Positions 28,937-37,969 are shown, numbered from the stretch's first letter. The stretch is DNA of 64,000 nt from Paenibacillus barengoltzii NBRC 101215 (GCF_004000745.1 NZ_BILV01000030.1:1-64000), one strand, 5' to 3'. The notes: generated by a model not told the origin, from the letters alone. A program made the numbers and translations.

Positions 28937-29806
28937 ATGATCATGTTACCTTTCCTTCAATACAAATCCATGCACAGCTCTCCTGCAGCACCCAGGAAGT
29001 ATCTGTCCCGTACAAATCGGAAAATCGGCTTATGTACTCTGACCGTTCTGCTGCTAATCACCTGCGTGAATGGGGCCGGCGCAAAGCCTACCGCTGCGGC
29101 ATCCCAACCAACCAAGCCTACCGATTCGTCGTCGGTTCCCTTCCAAACTGCGAACAACACCAAAAATGCGGAAGTCACCAAGAAGTATCAACTCCCGAAG
29201 GGGAAAGGCTTCGTGTACCTCGACGAAGTGATTCCAAATGCCGTATACGATCTCCGCTATTATACCGGCGATAACTTTATCGGGGAGCGAATTGACGGGT
29301 ACAACGGCCCGTTTGCTATTCTAACCCTGCGGGCAGCCCGCGCTTTAAAAAAAGTCAACGACGACTTAGAAAGCCAGGGCTACCGTCTGAAAATCATCGA
29401 TGCCTATCGGCCGCAGAAGGCAGTGAACCACTTCGCCCGTTGGTCCAAGGACCCGCAGGATACCAGGATGAAGGAACGTTTCTATCCCGACGTAGATAAG
29501 AAAAACCTATTTAAGCAAGGCTACTTGTCCTCCAAATCCGGCCATTCCCGCGGCAGCACCGTGGACCTGACCATGGTCTACAAAAAGACTGGCGAAGAGG
29601 TGGATATGGGCAGCCGGGTTGATTTTCTGGGCCCGATTTCCGCGCATGGCGCGAAAGGGTTAACCAAAGCCCAGCGCGCAGCCCGCTATATTCTCAAGAC
29701 CGCCATGGTGAAGCAAGGCTTCCAGCCCTATTCGAAAGAATGGTGGCACTATACGCTAAAAGATGAACCTTACCCCTCGACCTATTTTGATTTTGACGTG
29801 GAATAG
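28937..29806 (+). CDS. D-Ala-D-Ala dipeptidase, VanX/DdpX type (M15)
   Basis: Zinc dipeptidase of 289 residues. An N-terminal hydrophobic segment (about 30-47) then a Thr/Pro-rich linker suggests export. The catalytic domain (about 85-285) has SGHSRGSTVDL with zinc ligands H203 and D210, EWWH with E268 and H271, and the conserved Arg158 in AYRPQ. No vanH, vanA or vanRS genes are nearby. A role in recycling or trimming cell-wall peptides is more likely than glycopeptide resistance. Confidence 0.88.
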   Translation: MIMLPFLQYKSMHSSPAAPRKYLSRTNRKIGLCTLTVLLLITCVNGAGAKPTAAASQPTKPTDSSSVPFQTANNTKNAEVTKKYQLPKGKGFVYLDEVIPNAVYDLRYYTGDNFIGERIDGYNGPFAILTLRAARALKKVNDDLESQGYRLKIIDAYRPQKAVNHFARWSKDPQDTRMKERFYPDVDKKNLFKQGYLSSKSGHSRGSTVDLTMVYKKTGEEVDMGSRVDFLGPISAHGAKGLTKAQRAARYILKTAMVKQGFQPYSKEWWHYTLKDEPYPSTYFDFDVE

Positions 29807-29827
29807 ACCTTAAGGCGTTTGGTTAGC

Positions 29828-30805
29828 CTACCACTTCAACCGGTAAATCCCCTTGTTCTCCAAGCCCCGGATCAACGGGGTCCACGCTTCGGATTCCGGG
29901 GTCGTAGCCAGCGCGTCCTCTACCATCTGCAGCTTGGCATCCAGCGCATCGATATGGTGGAGGGCAACCGCCTCCGGCGTTTGCGGCTGAACCGGGCTGC
30001 CCCATTCCCCCAAGTTGTGGTGGGACAACACCAAATGCTGGAGGGCAAGTACCTTCGGCGAATCCAGCGCGATGCCCAGGCGAATGGCCGCTTCGGTCAC
30101 CCACTGCGACGCCATCGAAATATGTCCCAGCAGCTTGCCCGGTGTACTATACTCGGACACGATCCCGAGTTCAGCTACCATCTCCTCCGGCTTGGCGATA
30201 TCGTGCAAAATGATCCCCGCCTTCAGCAGATCCGGGTTCAAGAACGCGCGCTGCGCGCATAGGAAATCGCCGATTTCCAACATCCGTACCATATGGTAGG
30301 CCAAGCCGCCGAAATACGCGTGATGATGTGTTTTGGCCGCAGGATAATGGGCCAGCTTCTCCTCCACCTTGCCGACACAAAAGCGGACGATCGCCTGAAT
30401 ATCCGGATCGGCAATATCGTGAATGACGGCCTGAATCGTATGAATCAGCGCTTCCGACGAAATTGGCGCAGAGCGGATAAAATCGGTAAGATTCACACCG
30501 TCTTCCGGCTTGGCCAATCGCATCTGGATGATTTTCACCTGCAGCTTCTCCCGGTAAGTTTGCACGACTCCCCGTACCTTGACCAGCCCCATTGGGAAAA
30601 ATGTCTCCTTGTCCGTTGACGAGGCATCCCATAATTTTGCCGGGATTTCCCCGGTCGAATCACACAACACGATATCTAAATAATCTTTGGGCGGATTCGC
30701 GTTCGTCTGCTTGATCTCCAGCTCCTTCAGCAAATAAAAGCCAATGAATTCATCCTGGTTTCGTAATTGATTAATTTGCGTCACCCATAATTCCTCCAAA
30801 CCCAT
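29828..30805 (-). CDS. yhaM: 3'-5' exoribonuclease YhaM
   Basis: RNA turnover enzyme of 325 residues, cytoplasmic. The N-terminal OB fold (about 18-100) binds nucleic acid. The HD domain (about 150-290) shows HHHAYFGGLAYHMVRM and the metal pair H201-D202 in ILHDIAKPEE. Length and order match B. subtilis YhaM (314). It converges on the VanX-like gene with 21 bases between stops and no visible terminator. Confidence 0.93.
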   Translation of the reverse strand: MGLEELWVTQINQLRNQDEFIGFYLLKELEIKQTNANPPKDYLDIVLCDSTGEIPAKLWDASSTDKETFFPMGLVKVRGVVQTYREKLQVKIIQMRLAKPEDGVNLTDFIRSAPISSEALIHTIQAVIHDIADPDIQAIVRFCVGKVEEKLAHYPAAKTHHHAYFGGLAYHMVRMLEIGDFLCAQRAFLNPDLLKAGIILHDIAKPEEMVAELGIVSEYSTPGKLLGHISMASQWVTEAAIRLGIALDSPKVLALQHLVLSHHNLGEWGSPVQPQTPEAVALHHIDALDAKLQMVEDALATTPESEAWTPLIRGLENKGIYRLKW

Positions 30806-30885
30806 GATAGACCCATTATACTATGGGACAGCCAAAACCTCAGCGCCTTTTCATGCTCGCCTAGCGTCCTTCTATAGATAAAAAA

Positions 30886-30922
30886 AGAACGCCTCCCCGT
30901 GAATCTCACGGAGCCAGCGTCC
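30886..30922. terminator. Terminator of flavoprotein gene
   Basis: GAACGC...GCGTCC stem with CCCCGTG/CACGG inside, 18 bases past the stop at 30940. T-runs on both sides make it bidirectional. Confidence 0.82.
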
Positions 30923-30939
30923 TTTTTCAATTCAACAAA

Positions 30940-33168
30940 TTATCTTCCGGCGTTCTCCAGCGCGTCCTTGACGGCCTCAATCACTTGTGCCGATACGGCT
31001 TTTACGCCTTCGGTTTCACCAAACGCTGCCGGGCGATACCCGTATTTATGCAGGGAACCTGCGGCGGTTGGCGTCTCGATTTCTGCCTTGACGGCTTTCT
31101 CGTCAGCGGTTAATTGGTCTTCAGTCTTGATTTTGGCGTTCTCATCCAAATAGAAGACTTCCATTTTGAACGGAATGTTGTTTTGCACCGTCACCATCAC
31201 GTATACGGATTTGTCCTTATTAATCCCGGCGAAAATCCCGTTGATATAAGCTGTTTTGTAAGTCTCGCTGATTTCCGCTTTCTTATAAGCATTTTCAACG
31301 GCTGCTTTCAGTGCGTTACTGCTGCTGGTAGCCCCAGTGACAGCATCCACTTGAGCTGCTTGCTCTCTCGTTCCGGCATACAACAGATCGCGGGTCAGGA
31401 TCGGGATCGCTCTAACGACTTCAGCGTAAGCCGAAGCGCCGCGGTCCACCATGTTCACGCCTACACGATACAGCTTCAGGCCAACGATCACGCCATTGCG
31501 CAGCGTGACATCGGCACGGTTCGTTCCTTTGTCGTAAGCGTCACCGTAGGTCGTGTATGTTCCGTCTTTGTAGTTGCCTTGCGTTTTCGACGCGTTATTC
31601 AACAGGTCAGCGAACGCTGCTCTCGCCGCGAGGGACAAGTTTTCTTCCCCTACGATTGGCGTCATGTTCGCGCCTTTTTGCGTCAAGCCTTCGGTTAACT
31701 GAGCGACAACGGTTTGTTGCTCATCCGTCAGCTTATCGGAGGCGATCAATTTACCGTCTTCGCCAAACAGGAACACTTTTACGTTCGAAACTTGATCCGC
31801 CTTGATGTCCGCCAGAACCAGCATTCTCGACTGGTTATCCACACCGGCAAACGTTCCTTCAAAATATTTCGCTTTCCCCGGAACCTTCAACGCTTTCTCA
31901 AAAGCACGTTCTACAGCAAGGTTCCAGCTATGGCTGCTCTCGGTGGCGCCGGCAATCGCATCAACGTCATCCTTGTAGTTCTCGATGTACGAGCCGTTCG
32001 CGAGCAATTTTGCCGTCATCGGTGCATTCGCTTTGACTACTTCAGCATAGGCTGTGTCGCCGCGGTCGATCAGGTTGGAGCCCAATCTGTACAGCTTCAC
32101 ATCCACCAGCTTGCCGTTGCGGATGTAAATGTCCGCTCTCTCCACCCCTTTATCACGGGCAGAACCATAGGCGGAGTAGAAACCATCGATGTATTTCGAA
32201 TCATTTTTGACTTTGGCATTTTGCTCCGCATCCCAATACGCTTTTACCGCGGCTTTGAAGTCAGCTTCCTGACCTTTTGCACCCACGGCACTGGTCCCTT
32301 TCGCCAGCAGTTCCGCTGCGATCGCTTTCACCAATTTCGCTTGTTCGCTGGTCATATTCGCTTCTTCGATGGCATTGCCGCTCGCGTCAAGCGGATACAC
32401 TTTCACCGCTGTACGTTTCGTTGCGTCGAAGGTTACAAACACCATGTATTTGCCTTCCGGATCGACACCCATATGCTCGCCGGCAAAATAAGTGACATCC
32501 TTTGGCTTCTCCTTCAAGGCTCTTTGGAAGGCACGGTCAACGGACAGCTTCCAGCCCTCACTCGAACGGGTCGCTCCGGACACAATGTCCACTTTAGCAG
32601 CCTGCTCTTGCGTTTTGCCAAGCAGATCCGCTTTCATCGTTTCGTAAGCGTTCCAGAGACCGCTGTAGTTGTTGCGAACGTCTCGGTCGATCAGCTTAGG
32701 GCTGGTTCTGAGCAGCTCAACCGCAGCGATTTTTCCGTCCTTGATCGTGACTTTGGCCCCTTCGGTCCCTTTGGAATAAGCGTTGCCGTAGGCTACATAT
32801 ACGCCGTCAACATACTTACTTTCCGCAGGTTTGACAGACGGAGTTGTTGTTTTGGCCGGAGTTGTCTGTTTCGTTGTTGTCTTTGCAGGAGTTGTTGTCG
32901 TTTTTGTAGTTGTTTTCGTGGTTGTTTTGGTTGTCGTCGACTTACTTGGCGTTGTCGATTTGCTTGGCGTTGTCGTCTTGCTTGGTGTCGTTGTCTTACT
33001 TGGTGTTGTGGTTTTGCTAGGTGTTGATTCTTTGGCAGGCGTTTCCGATTCCGATGCAGCAGACACCACGTCAATGCTGGTCAGCTTGAAACCGGAGGTA
33101 CCAACCATAAGCGACAATGACGATAACACCAACGTCGCGCTTACTGTAAGGCTAATCAGCTTTTTCAA
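30940..33168 (-). CDS. Secreted protein with three FMN-binding domains
   Basis: 742 residues. I choose the TTG at 33168 (MKKLISLTV...), 8 bases behind GAGAGG; a TTG at 33174 is in frame. A signal peptide ends near residue 37, followed by a Thr/Ser/Lys/Pro linker (about 45-110) built of KTTTPS repeats. Three FMN-binding domains of the NqrC/RnfG/PplA family follow, each with the flavinylation motif: SGAT (Thr200), AGAT (Thr409), TGAT (Thr614). ApbE/FmnB-type transferases attach FMN to that Thr. It has no lipobox and no LPXTG motif, so it would be wall-associated or released. A role in extracellular electron transfer is likely; the redox partner is not in the window. Confidence 0.85.
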   Translation of the reverse strand: MKKLISLTVSATLVLSSLSLMVGTSGFKLTSIDVVSAASESETPAKESTPSKTTTPSKTTTPSKTTTPSKSTTPSKSTTTKTTTKTTTKTTTTPAKTTTKQTTPAKTTTPSVKPAESKYVDGVYVAYGNAYSKGTEGAKVTIKDGKIAAVELLRTSPKLIDRDVRNNYSGLWNAYETMKADLLGKTQEQAAKVDIVSGATRSSEGWKLSVDRAFQRALKEKPKDVTYFAGEHMGVDPEGKYMVFVTFDATKRTAVKVYPLDASGNAIEEANMTSEQAKLVKAIAAELLAKGTSAVGAKGQEADFKAAVKAYWDAEQNAKVKNDSKYIDGFYSAYGSARDKGVERADIYIRNGKLVDVKLYRLGSNLIDRGDTAYAEVVKANAPMTAKLLANGSYIENYKDDVDAIAGATESSHSWNLAVERAFEKALKVPGKAKYFEGTFAGVDNQSRMLVLADIKADQVSNVKVFLFGEDGKLIASDKLTDEQQTVVAQLTEGLTQKGANMTPIVGEENLSLAARAAFADLLNNASKTQGNYKDGTYTTYGDAYDKGTNRADVTLRNGVIVGLKLYRVGVNMVDRGASAYAEVVRAIPILTRDLLYAGTREQAAQVDAVTGATSSSNALKAAVENAYKKAEISETYKTAYINGIFAGINKDKSVYVMVTVQNNIPFKMEVFYLDENAKIKTEDQLTADEKAVKAEIETPTAAGSLHKYGYRPAAFGETEGVKAVSAQVIEAVKDALENAGR

Positions 33169-33358
33169 ATGCAATCCTCTCCCTTGTGATTTTCACCGAG
33201 TTACGTAATGTTACATAACCTGCTCGCCGTTCATGGCATGTTCGTTTTGAATTTCAACTGTGCTTAGATCACATCACAATCAAAGTGCTACTCTAAGCAA
33301 TCGCGCCCCTCCCTCTTGCACGATGTCTATCCTTTGAACCGGACCGCCCATGAAATAA

Positions 33359-33374
33359 TGTGAAGAAATTCACA
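33359..33374. promoter_or_regulatory. CRP/FNR-family operator
   Basis: TGTGA-AGAAAT-TCACA is a perfect match to TGTGA-N6-TCACA, the site of CRP and, in Bacillales, of ArcR-type regulators. It lies about 190 bases before the flavoprotein start, so the leader would be long. It fits anaerobic or redox control of that gene. Confidence 0.55.
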
Positions 33375-33502
33375 TAACCTGTGAAAAAAATTAGATGGAG
33401 CGGTTCCCATTAAATACTAGGTAATTTGACGCAAAAACGCTGTACACAAAATCACATAGCCTGAAAGATATGTCACTTTGTTTCGGCTAAACTGATAAAA
33501 AT

Positions 33503-33527
33503 AGCCGCCGGGGGATTCCCGACGGCT
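33503..33527 (-). terminator. Terminator of decapeptide-repeat gene
   Basis: AGCCGTCGGG/CCCGGCGGCT stem followed on the minus strand by ATTTTTATC, 27 bases past the stop. Confidence 0.78.
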
Positions 33528-33553
33528 GCCATACCGCAAGTGTTTGGAAGACG

Positions 33554-36500
33554 TTACTGCGTGTTGCCAATCGCCATCCACGTCATGATTCCGTAGTTGA
33601 CGCTGGTGTCCTTCAGCTTGGATATCGTGATGGTTGCCGAGCCCGGCGTTTGCTCTTTCATCGAAGCATAGTACGCAGGGTGATTGGTCATCGCAACGAC
33701 AACGTAATTCGATGAACCAAACGGCGATTCAAAGTTGATTGTCACCGCTGCCTCTTCCTCTTGAGGCTTCAACAGGAACGGAACCATGCCAAATTGCAGC
33801 TCCGCCGGCTGGCCTGCCAGCGACGTTACCGGAGCAAACCCAAGCTGCTTCACTCCAACGGAACCTGGCTGCAAGTGGCGAGTCCCCACCACCTCATCCG
33901 CTAAGTTGGCGCTGTTGACCGCATTTGCCGCCAAATGGACGTTTTCAACGGACGCTGGCAGCAAATGTTCGGCTCCAACCGCGCCTGCAGCCAAAGCCCC
34001 GGCATCCACAGCCCCCGATTGCAGATGTTCACGACCGATGGAAGAGGGCTGGATGTCTTCACCGCTAATCCCTTCCTCAGGCAGCAAACCATGTTGCTGA
34101 ATTTCGGTGGACAGATGCCATATATTGACGGATTCGAGCGCGATATGGTGGGCATTTACCGACGCATCACTTAAATGCCGGGACTCCACGCTTTCCGCAG
34201 CCAGATTCACACTTTGCACGGCGTCCTCGGTCAGGTGATGGCTTTGGACGGACGCCTCCGCCAGTTGATCGCTCTGCACCGCACCTTTCTGCAGATGGCG
34301 TGCCCCGACAACGGCTTCGCCCAGATGGTGCTCCGACACAACCCCACCTGCTAAATGCTCGCCTTGCACTGCGCCATGAGCCAAGTGACGACTTTGAACC
34401 GTTCCTTCTGCCAAGTGTACGCTTTGCACCGCACCGGCTTGCAGATGATCGCTGCGCACCGCTTGCACGCCCAACGCACCAGGGCCAACCGCTCCGGGTT
34501 GCAAATGAGCGCTGGTAATCGACGACGGTTGCAGGTCCTTCCCGCCGATGCCTTCCGCAGGCAAGAGACCATGCCGCTGCAGCTCCGTCGATAAATGCGA
34601 GATATTTACAGCTTCAGGAGCAAGATGCCTGCTGTCGACCACAGCTTCTCCAAGGTGTCGAGACTCCACGCTGCCTTCAGCCAAATGCCCGCCTTGCACT
34701 GCGCCTTCAGCAAGGTTCCGGCTTTGGACGGCCCCATCTGCCAGATGATGGTTCAACACGGCACCTGCCTTCAGATGTCCGCTGCCCACCGACTGCTCGC
34801 CCAAGGCAATGGCATTCACCGCACCCGCTTGCAGATGTCGGCTCGTAATCGATGCGGCCTGTAAGTCCTCGCCGCTGATTCCCCCTGCCGGCAACAGCCC
34901 CTGTTGCTGCAGTTCGGCAGACAAGTGCCCGTAATTCACGGCTTCGGGAGCGAGATGCAAGCTTTCCACCACCGCTTCCCCAAGGTGTTGGGACTCCACG
35001 CTGCCTTCAGCCAAATGCTCGCTTTGCACCGCACCTGCAGTCAGGTTCCGGCTTTGCACCGACGCCTCTGCCAGATGGCGATTCAACACGGCGCCGCTCT
35101 GCAAGTGACCGCTGTTCACCGCCTGCTCACCGAGAGCTGTGGCATTCACCGCACCGGCTTGCAGATGACGGCTCGTAATTGCCCCGGCCTGCAAGTCATC
35201 CCCGTTAATCCCTTCGGGCGGCAGCAGACCTTGCAGTTGCAGCTCTGCGGATAAATGCTCGTAATTCACGGCTTCTAGGGCGAGATGAGCGCCTTCCACC
35301 ACAGCCTCCCCAAGGTGCCGAGACTCCACGCTGCCCTCGGCTAAATGCTCGCCTTGCACCGCGCCTTCAGCCAAATGTTCACTTTGAACGGACGCCTCCG
35401 CCAGATGGCTGCTTTGCACCGCTCCCTCCTGCAGATGCGAGCTGCCAACCGCTTGCTCACCCAGCGCTTCGGAGCCCACCGCACCCGCCTGCAGATGCTG
35501 GCTGGTAATCGCTCCTGGCTGCAGTGCCTCCCCATCGATCCCGGCGACAGGCAGCAGCCCGCTTTGACGCAAGGCAGGGGTCATATGGGCAGCGCTGATC
35601 GATTCCGGAGCGATGTGGTAAGATCCAATCACCGAGATGCCGAGGTGGCGATCCGTTACACTGCCTTTGGCCAAATGCTCGCTTTGGATCGCCCCTTCAG
35701 CCAAATGCCGGCTGTGAACAGACGCTTCCGCCAGGTGACCGCTTTGCACCGCACCTTCCTGTAGGTGTGCGCTGCCAACCGCCTGCTCACCCAGCGCATC
35801 CGTATCCACCGCACCGGCTTGCAGGTGCAAGCTGGTGATGGATCCCGCCTGCAAATCCTTGCCGCGGATACCCGCCTCGGGAAGCAATCCGCTCTGCCGC
35901 AACTCGGCAGACAGATGACCGGCTTCGATGGCTTCGGCGGCAAGATGGCGGGAGCCCACGGCTGCGTCACTTATGTGGCGTCCCGACACACTGTTTTCTG
36001 CCAAATGCTTGCTCTGTACCACCCCAGCGGCCAAGTGAACTGTACCTACCGCGCCTGCGGACAGCGCCTCCGATCCGACGGCCCCGGGGGCTAGATGCCC
36101 GGCGTCCACGGCTTGCGCCGCCAGTTTTGGGCCGGTAACACTGCCGTTCGCCAGCTTCGCCGCCGTGACTGCCAGATCTCCCAACTTATCTGTGGTCACA
36201 CTTTCCGGTGAGAGCTTCAGGCTGGTGACCGCATGATCCTGAAGATGCGGTGAGAAAATGACGCCAACCCCCAGGTGCTCTTCCCGAATCGCACCGGGTG
36301 CGATCTGACTGCGGGTGATGGAGCCTATTGCCAAATGCCGGGTCTGCACAATGCCCGATCCCAAATGGTCAGCTGTGATTTGCTGCGCACCGATGGCGGA
36401 TTCCGTCACCGCGCCCGGAGCGATCACCCGGCTCGTCACACTGTCTTTTGCCAGTTTGTCAGCCGTTACGCTGCCGGATTGCAAGTGATTCGTCGCCACC

Positions 36501-37969
36501 GCTTCATCCGCCAGATGCTCCGAGGTCACCTCGGCGGATGCCAGCTTCTGCCGCGTGACCGCCGCATCGGCCAAATGCCATTCCTGCACCGCTTCCGAGC
36601 CCAGGTGATCGCTTTGCACCGCCCCTTCTGTCAGGTGCTGGCTCGTAACTGCTCCCCGAGCAAGCTGCTGCGATTGCACGGCCCCTTTGGCTAAGTGCCG
36701 GGTCAATACGGCTTCGTCCGCGATTTTTCCCGGCAACACACTTTGATCGGCGATCTTGGACGAAGTCACCGCCTGCTCGATGATATGGGAAGTGCCCACA
36801 GACTGGTCGGCCAGCTTCGTGGAGGGAATCGACTTATCGGCGAGATGCCGCGCCTCGATCACTTGGTCAGCGAGATGCTCCTGACCGATACTACCCGGCT
36901 GTACATGCTCGCTGCCCACCGCTCCTGACGCAAGATGGTGGGATTCAATCACCATTTCACCTAAATGAGCTGAAGTCACGCTCCCTTCCTGGAGCTGCTC
37001 CGCGCCGACACTCGACCAAGCCAGCAGTTCCCGATCGATCATCCCGGGAGCCAAATGCCGCGAAGTTATGCTGTGATCAGCCAGATGACGGCTCTCCACC
37101 GCCCCTTCCGCCAGCTTCTCCCCCGTTACGGAGTGGTCGCGCAGCTTCGACGTTGTCACAGCGGCCTCTCCCAGTTTAGAGGTGTCGACTGCTCCGTTCG
37201 CCAAATGCTGCGCATTTACAGCACCGCTGCGGATTTTATCTCCCGTAACAGATTGGTCCTGCAAAAGTTCGGACGTTACGATCCATTCCGCCAGATGCCG
37301 GCTCTCCACTGCCCCTTCGGCCAGCTTCTCTCCGGTGATCACCCGATCCGCCAGCTTCTCTGGGGTGATGCTGCCATCAACCAGCTTCTCCCCGCTGATC
37401 GAGTGATCCCGGATCGCTCGGCCTTCGATCGAACCATCCACCAGATGGCTGCCGTTCACAGAAGAAGGAGCGATTTTCGAAGAAGTGACCGCCCGATCCG
37501 CCAGCTTAATGGTCTCCACGGCATAATCGGCGATCCAAGCGGTATCAATCGTTCCTCGCATGATCCGTGATGCATCGATCGTATACGGCGCAATTTTCTC
37601 CCCAGTAACAGCCTCATCGATGATATCGTCGGTATAAATAATCCCTTGCTCTTGATGCGGGGCTGCTTTTTCACTGAGCAGTTCCTGCAGCGCCTGGTTC
37701 CCGCTATCGCTGCTTCCATGTTCCGTAACTGCCGCAGACCCTGCCGCAGACTCTATCGCAGCTGATGCTGGCGTGTTCGCCTCTTTCTCTTGTTCCGGCA
37801 GCGCGGGCAGTACGGGAGCTGGGCTTTCATGAAGCTCAACCTTCTTGTCTCGGGATCGCAACGATGCCTTTCGTTCCTCAAGCAGCTTAAGCTCGTTGAT
37901 ATTCGGGTTATCTACGTAATAGAGCGATTTCTTTGATCTGCTTGATTTTGATGATTTATGTCTCTTCAA
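33554..37969 (-). CDS. Giant decapeptide-repeat protein
   Basis: 1471 residues. The N-terminus (1-50) is Lys/Ser/Arg-rich with no signal peptide; a low-complexity linker follows (51-110). Residues about 113-1380 are about 126 tandem ten-residue repeats, consensus [AS]-V-x-[ST]-x-[HK]-L-[AG]-x-[GE], in strict phase with no visible indels. A 110-residue higher-order unit (eleven decads, marked by LSAELQxxGLLPxxGI) repeats from 35914. A C-terminal domain of about 90 residues ends NYGIMTWMAIGNTQ, resembling the WIAG-tail type of some Bacillales repeat proteins (from memory, not verified). The start is TTG behind GGAGAGGG. The upstream sigma-K-like promoter and lack of Sec signal suggest a mother-cell-made spore surface protein. 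Phage tail-fibre shafts carry similar decads. Function unknown. Confidence 0.85.
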   Translation of the reverse strand: MKRHKSSKSSRSKKSLYYVDNPNINELKLLEERKASLRSRDKKVELHESPAPVLPALPEQEKEANTPASAAIESAAGSAAVTEHGSSDSGNQALQELLSEKAAPHQEQGIIYTDDIIDEAVTGEKIAPYTIDASRIMRGTIDTAWIADYAVETIKLADRAVTSSKIAPSSVNGSHLVDGSIEGRAIRDHSISGEKLVDGSITPEKLADRVITGEKLAEGAVESRHLAEWIVTSELLQDQSVTGDKIRSGAVNAQHLANGAVDTSKLGEAAVTTSKLRDHSVTGEKLAEGAVESRHLADHSITSRHLAPGMIDRELLAWSSVGAEQLQEGSVTSAHLGEMVIESHHLASGAVGSEHVQPGSIGQEHLADQVIEARHLADKSIPSTKLADQSVGTSHIIEQAVTSSKIADQSVLPGKIADEAVLTRHLAKGAVQSQQLARGAVTSQHLTEGAVQSDHLGSEAVQEWHLADAAVTRQKLASAEVTSEHLADEAVATNHLQSGSVTADKLAKDSVTSRVIAPGAVTESAIGAQQITADHLGSGIVQTRHLAIGSITRSQIAPGAIREEHLGVGVIFSPHLQDHAVTSLKLSPESVTTDKLGDLAVTAAKLANGSVTGPKLAAQAVDAGHLAPGAVGSEALSAGAVGTVHLAAGVVQSKHLAENSVSGRHISDAAVGSRHLAAEAIEAGHLSAELRQSGLLPEAGIRGKDLQAGSITSLHLQAGAVDTDALGEQAVGSAHLQEGAVQSGHLAEASVHSRHLAEGAIQSEHLAKGSVTDRHLGISVIGSYHIAPESISAAHMTPALRQSGLLPVAGIDGEALQPGAITSQHLQAGAVGSEALGEQAVGSSHLQEGAVQSSHLAEASVQSEHLAEGAVQGEHLAEGSVESRHLGEAVVEGAHLALEAVNYEHLSAELQLQGLLPPEGINGDDLQAGAITSRHLQAGAVNATALGEQAVNSGHLQSGAVLNRHLAEASVQSRNLTAGAVQSEHLAEGSVESQHLGEAVVESLHLAPEAVNYGHLSAELQQQGLLPAGGISGEDLQAASITSRHLQAGAVNAIALGEQSVGSGHLKAGAVLNHHLADGAVQSRNLAEGAVQGGHLAEGSVESRHLGEAVVDSRHLAPEAVNISHLSTELQRHGLLPAEGIGGKDLQPSSITSAHLQPGAVGPGALGVQAVRSDHLQAGAVQSVHLAEGTVQSRHLAHGAVQGEHLAGGVVSEHHLGEAVVGARHLQKGAVQSDQLAEASVQSHHLTEDAVQSVNLAAESVESRHLSDASVNAHHIALESVNIWHLSTEIQQHGLLPEEGISGEDIQPSSIGREHLQSGAVDAGALAAGAVGAEHLLPASVENVHLAANAVNSANLADEVVGTRHLQPGSVGVKQLGFAPVTSLAGQPAELQFGMVPFLLKPQEEEAAVTINFESPFGSSNYVVVAMTNHPAYYASMKEQTPGSATITISKLKDTSVNYGIMTWMAIGNTQ
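33830..37633 (-). repeat. 30-bp coding repeat array with 330-bp higher-order units
   Basis: DNA basis of the decapeptide repeats. Higher-order units begin at 35914, 35584, 35254, 34924 and 34594 (spacing exactly 330), then 34114 (spacing 480, five extra decads). The upstream half (about 36000-37600) consists of single decads that have diverged more. This suggests a recent expansion of the C-terminal-proximal part by unequal recombination. Confidence 0.85.

Larger units (their letters stand above)
33175..33553. other. Control region of flavoprotein gene
   Basis: There is no gene in these 379 bases. They contain a CRP/FNR-family dyad (33359-33374), three copies of ACATAACCTG (33213-33222, 33372-33381, and 33454-33463 with one mismatch), other TCACA half-sites, and the terminator at 33503-33527. 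Confidence 0.6.

Noticed and set aside
28937-29806. Vancomycin resistance determinant
   Set aside because: Only the VanX-like dipeptidase is present; no ligase, dehydrogenase or two-component system adjoins.
31714-33027. 437-residue open frame antisense to the flavoprotein gene
   Set aside because: The Cys/Arg/Phe-rich end is merely the complement of the Thr-Lys-Pro repeats. The minus-strand reading has a signal peptide and three recognised domains.
34300-37570. Several plus-strand open frames (for example 35345-35764, 36275-36694, 37055-37570) that also encode ten-residue repeats
   Set aside because: They are antisense shadows of the 30-bp-periodic decapeptide gene: a repeat with a multiple-of-three period stays open in other frames. 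None has a ribosome site or promoter of its own.
33554-37969. Phage tail fibre from a prophage
   Set aside because: Similar decads occur in tail fibres, but no other phage gene, integrase or attachment site flanks it, and the promoter looks sporulation-type.
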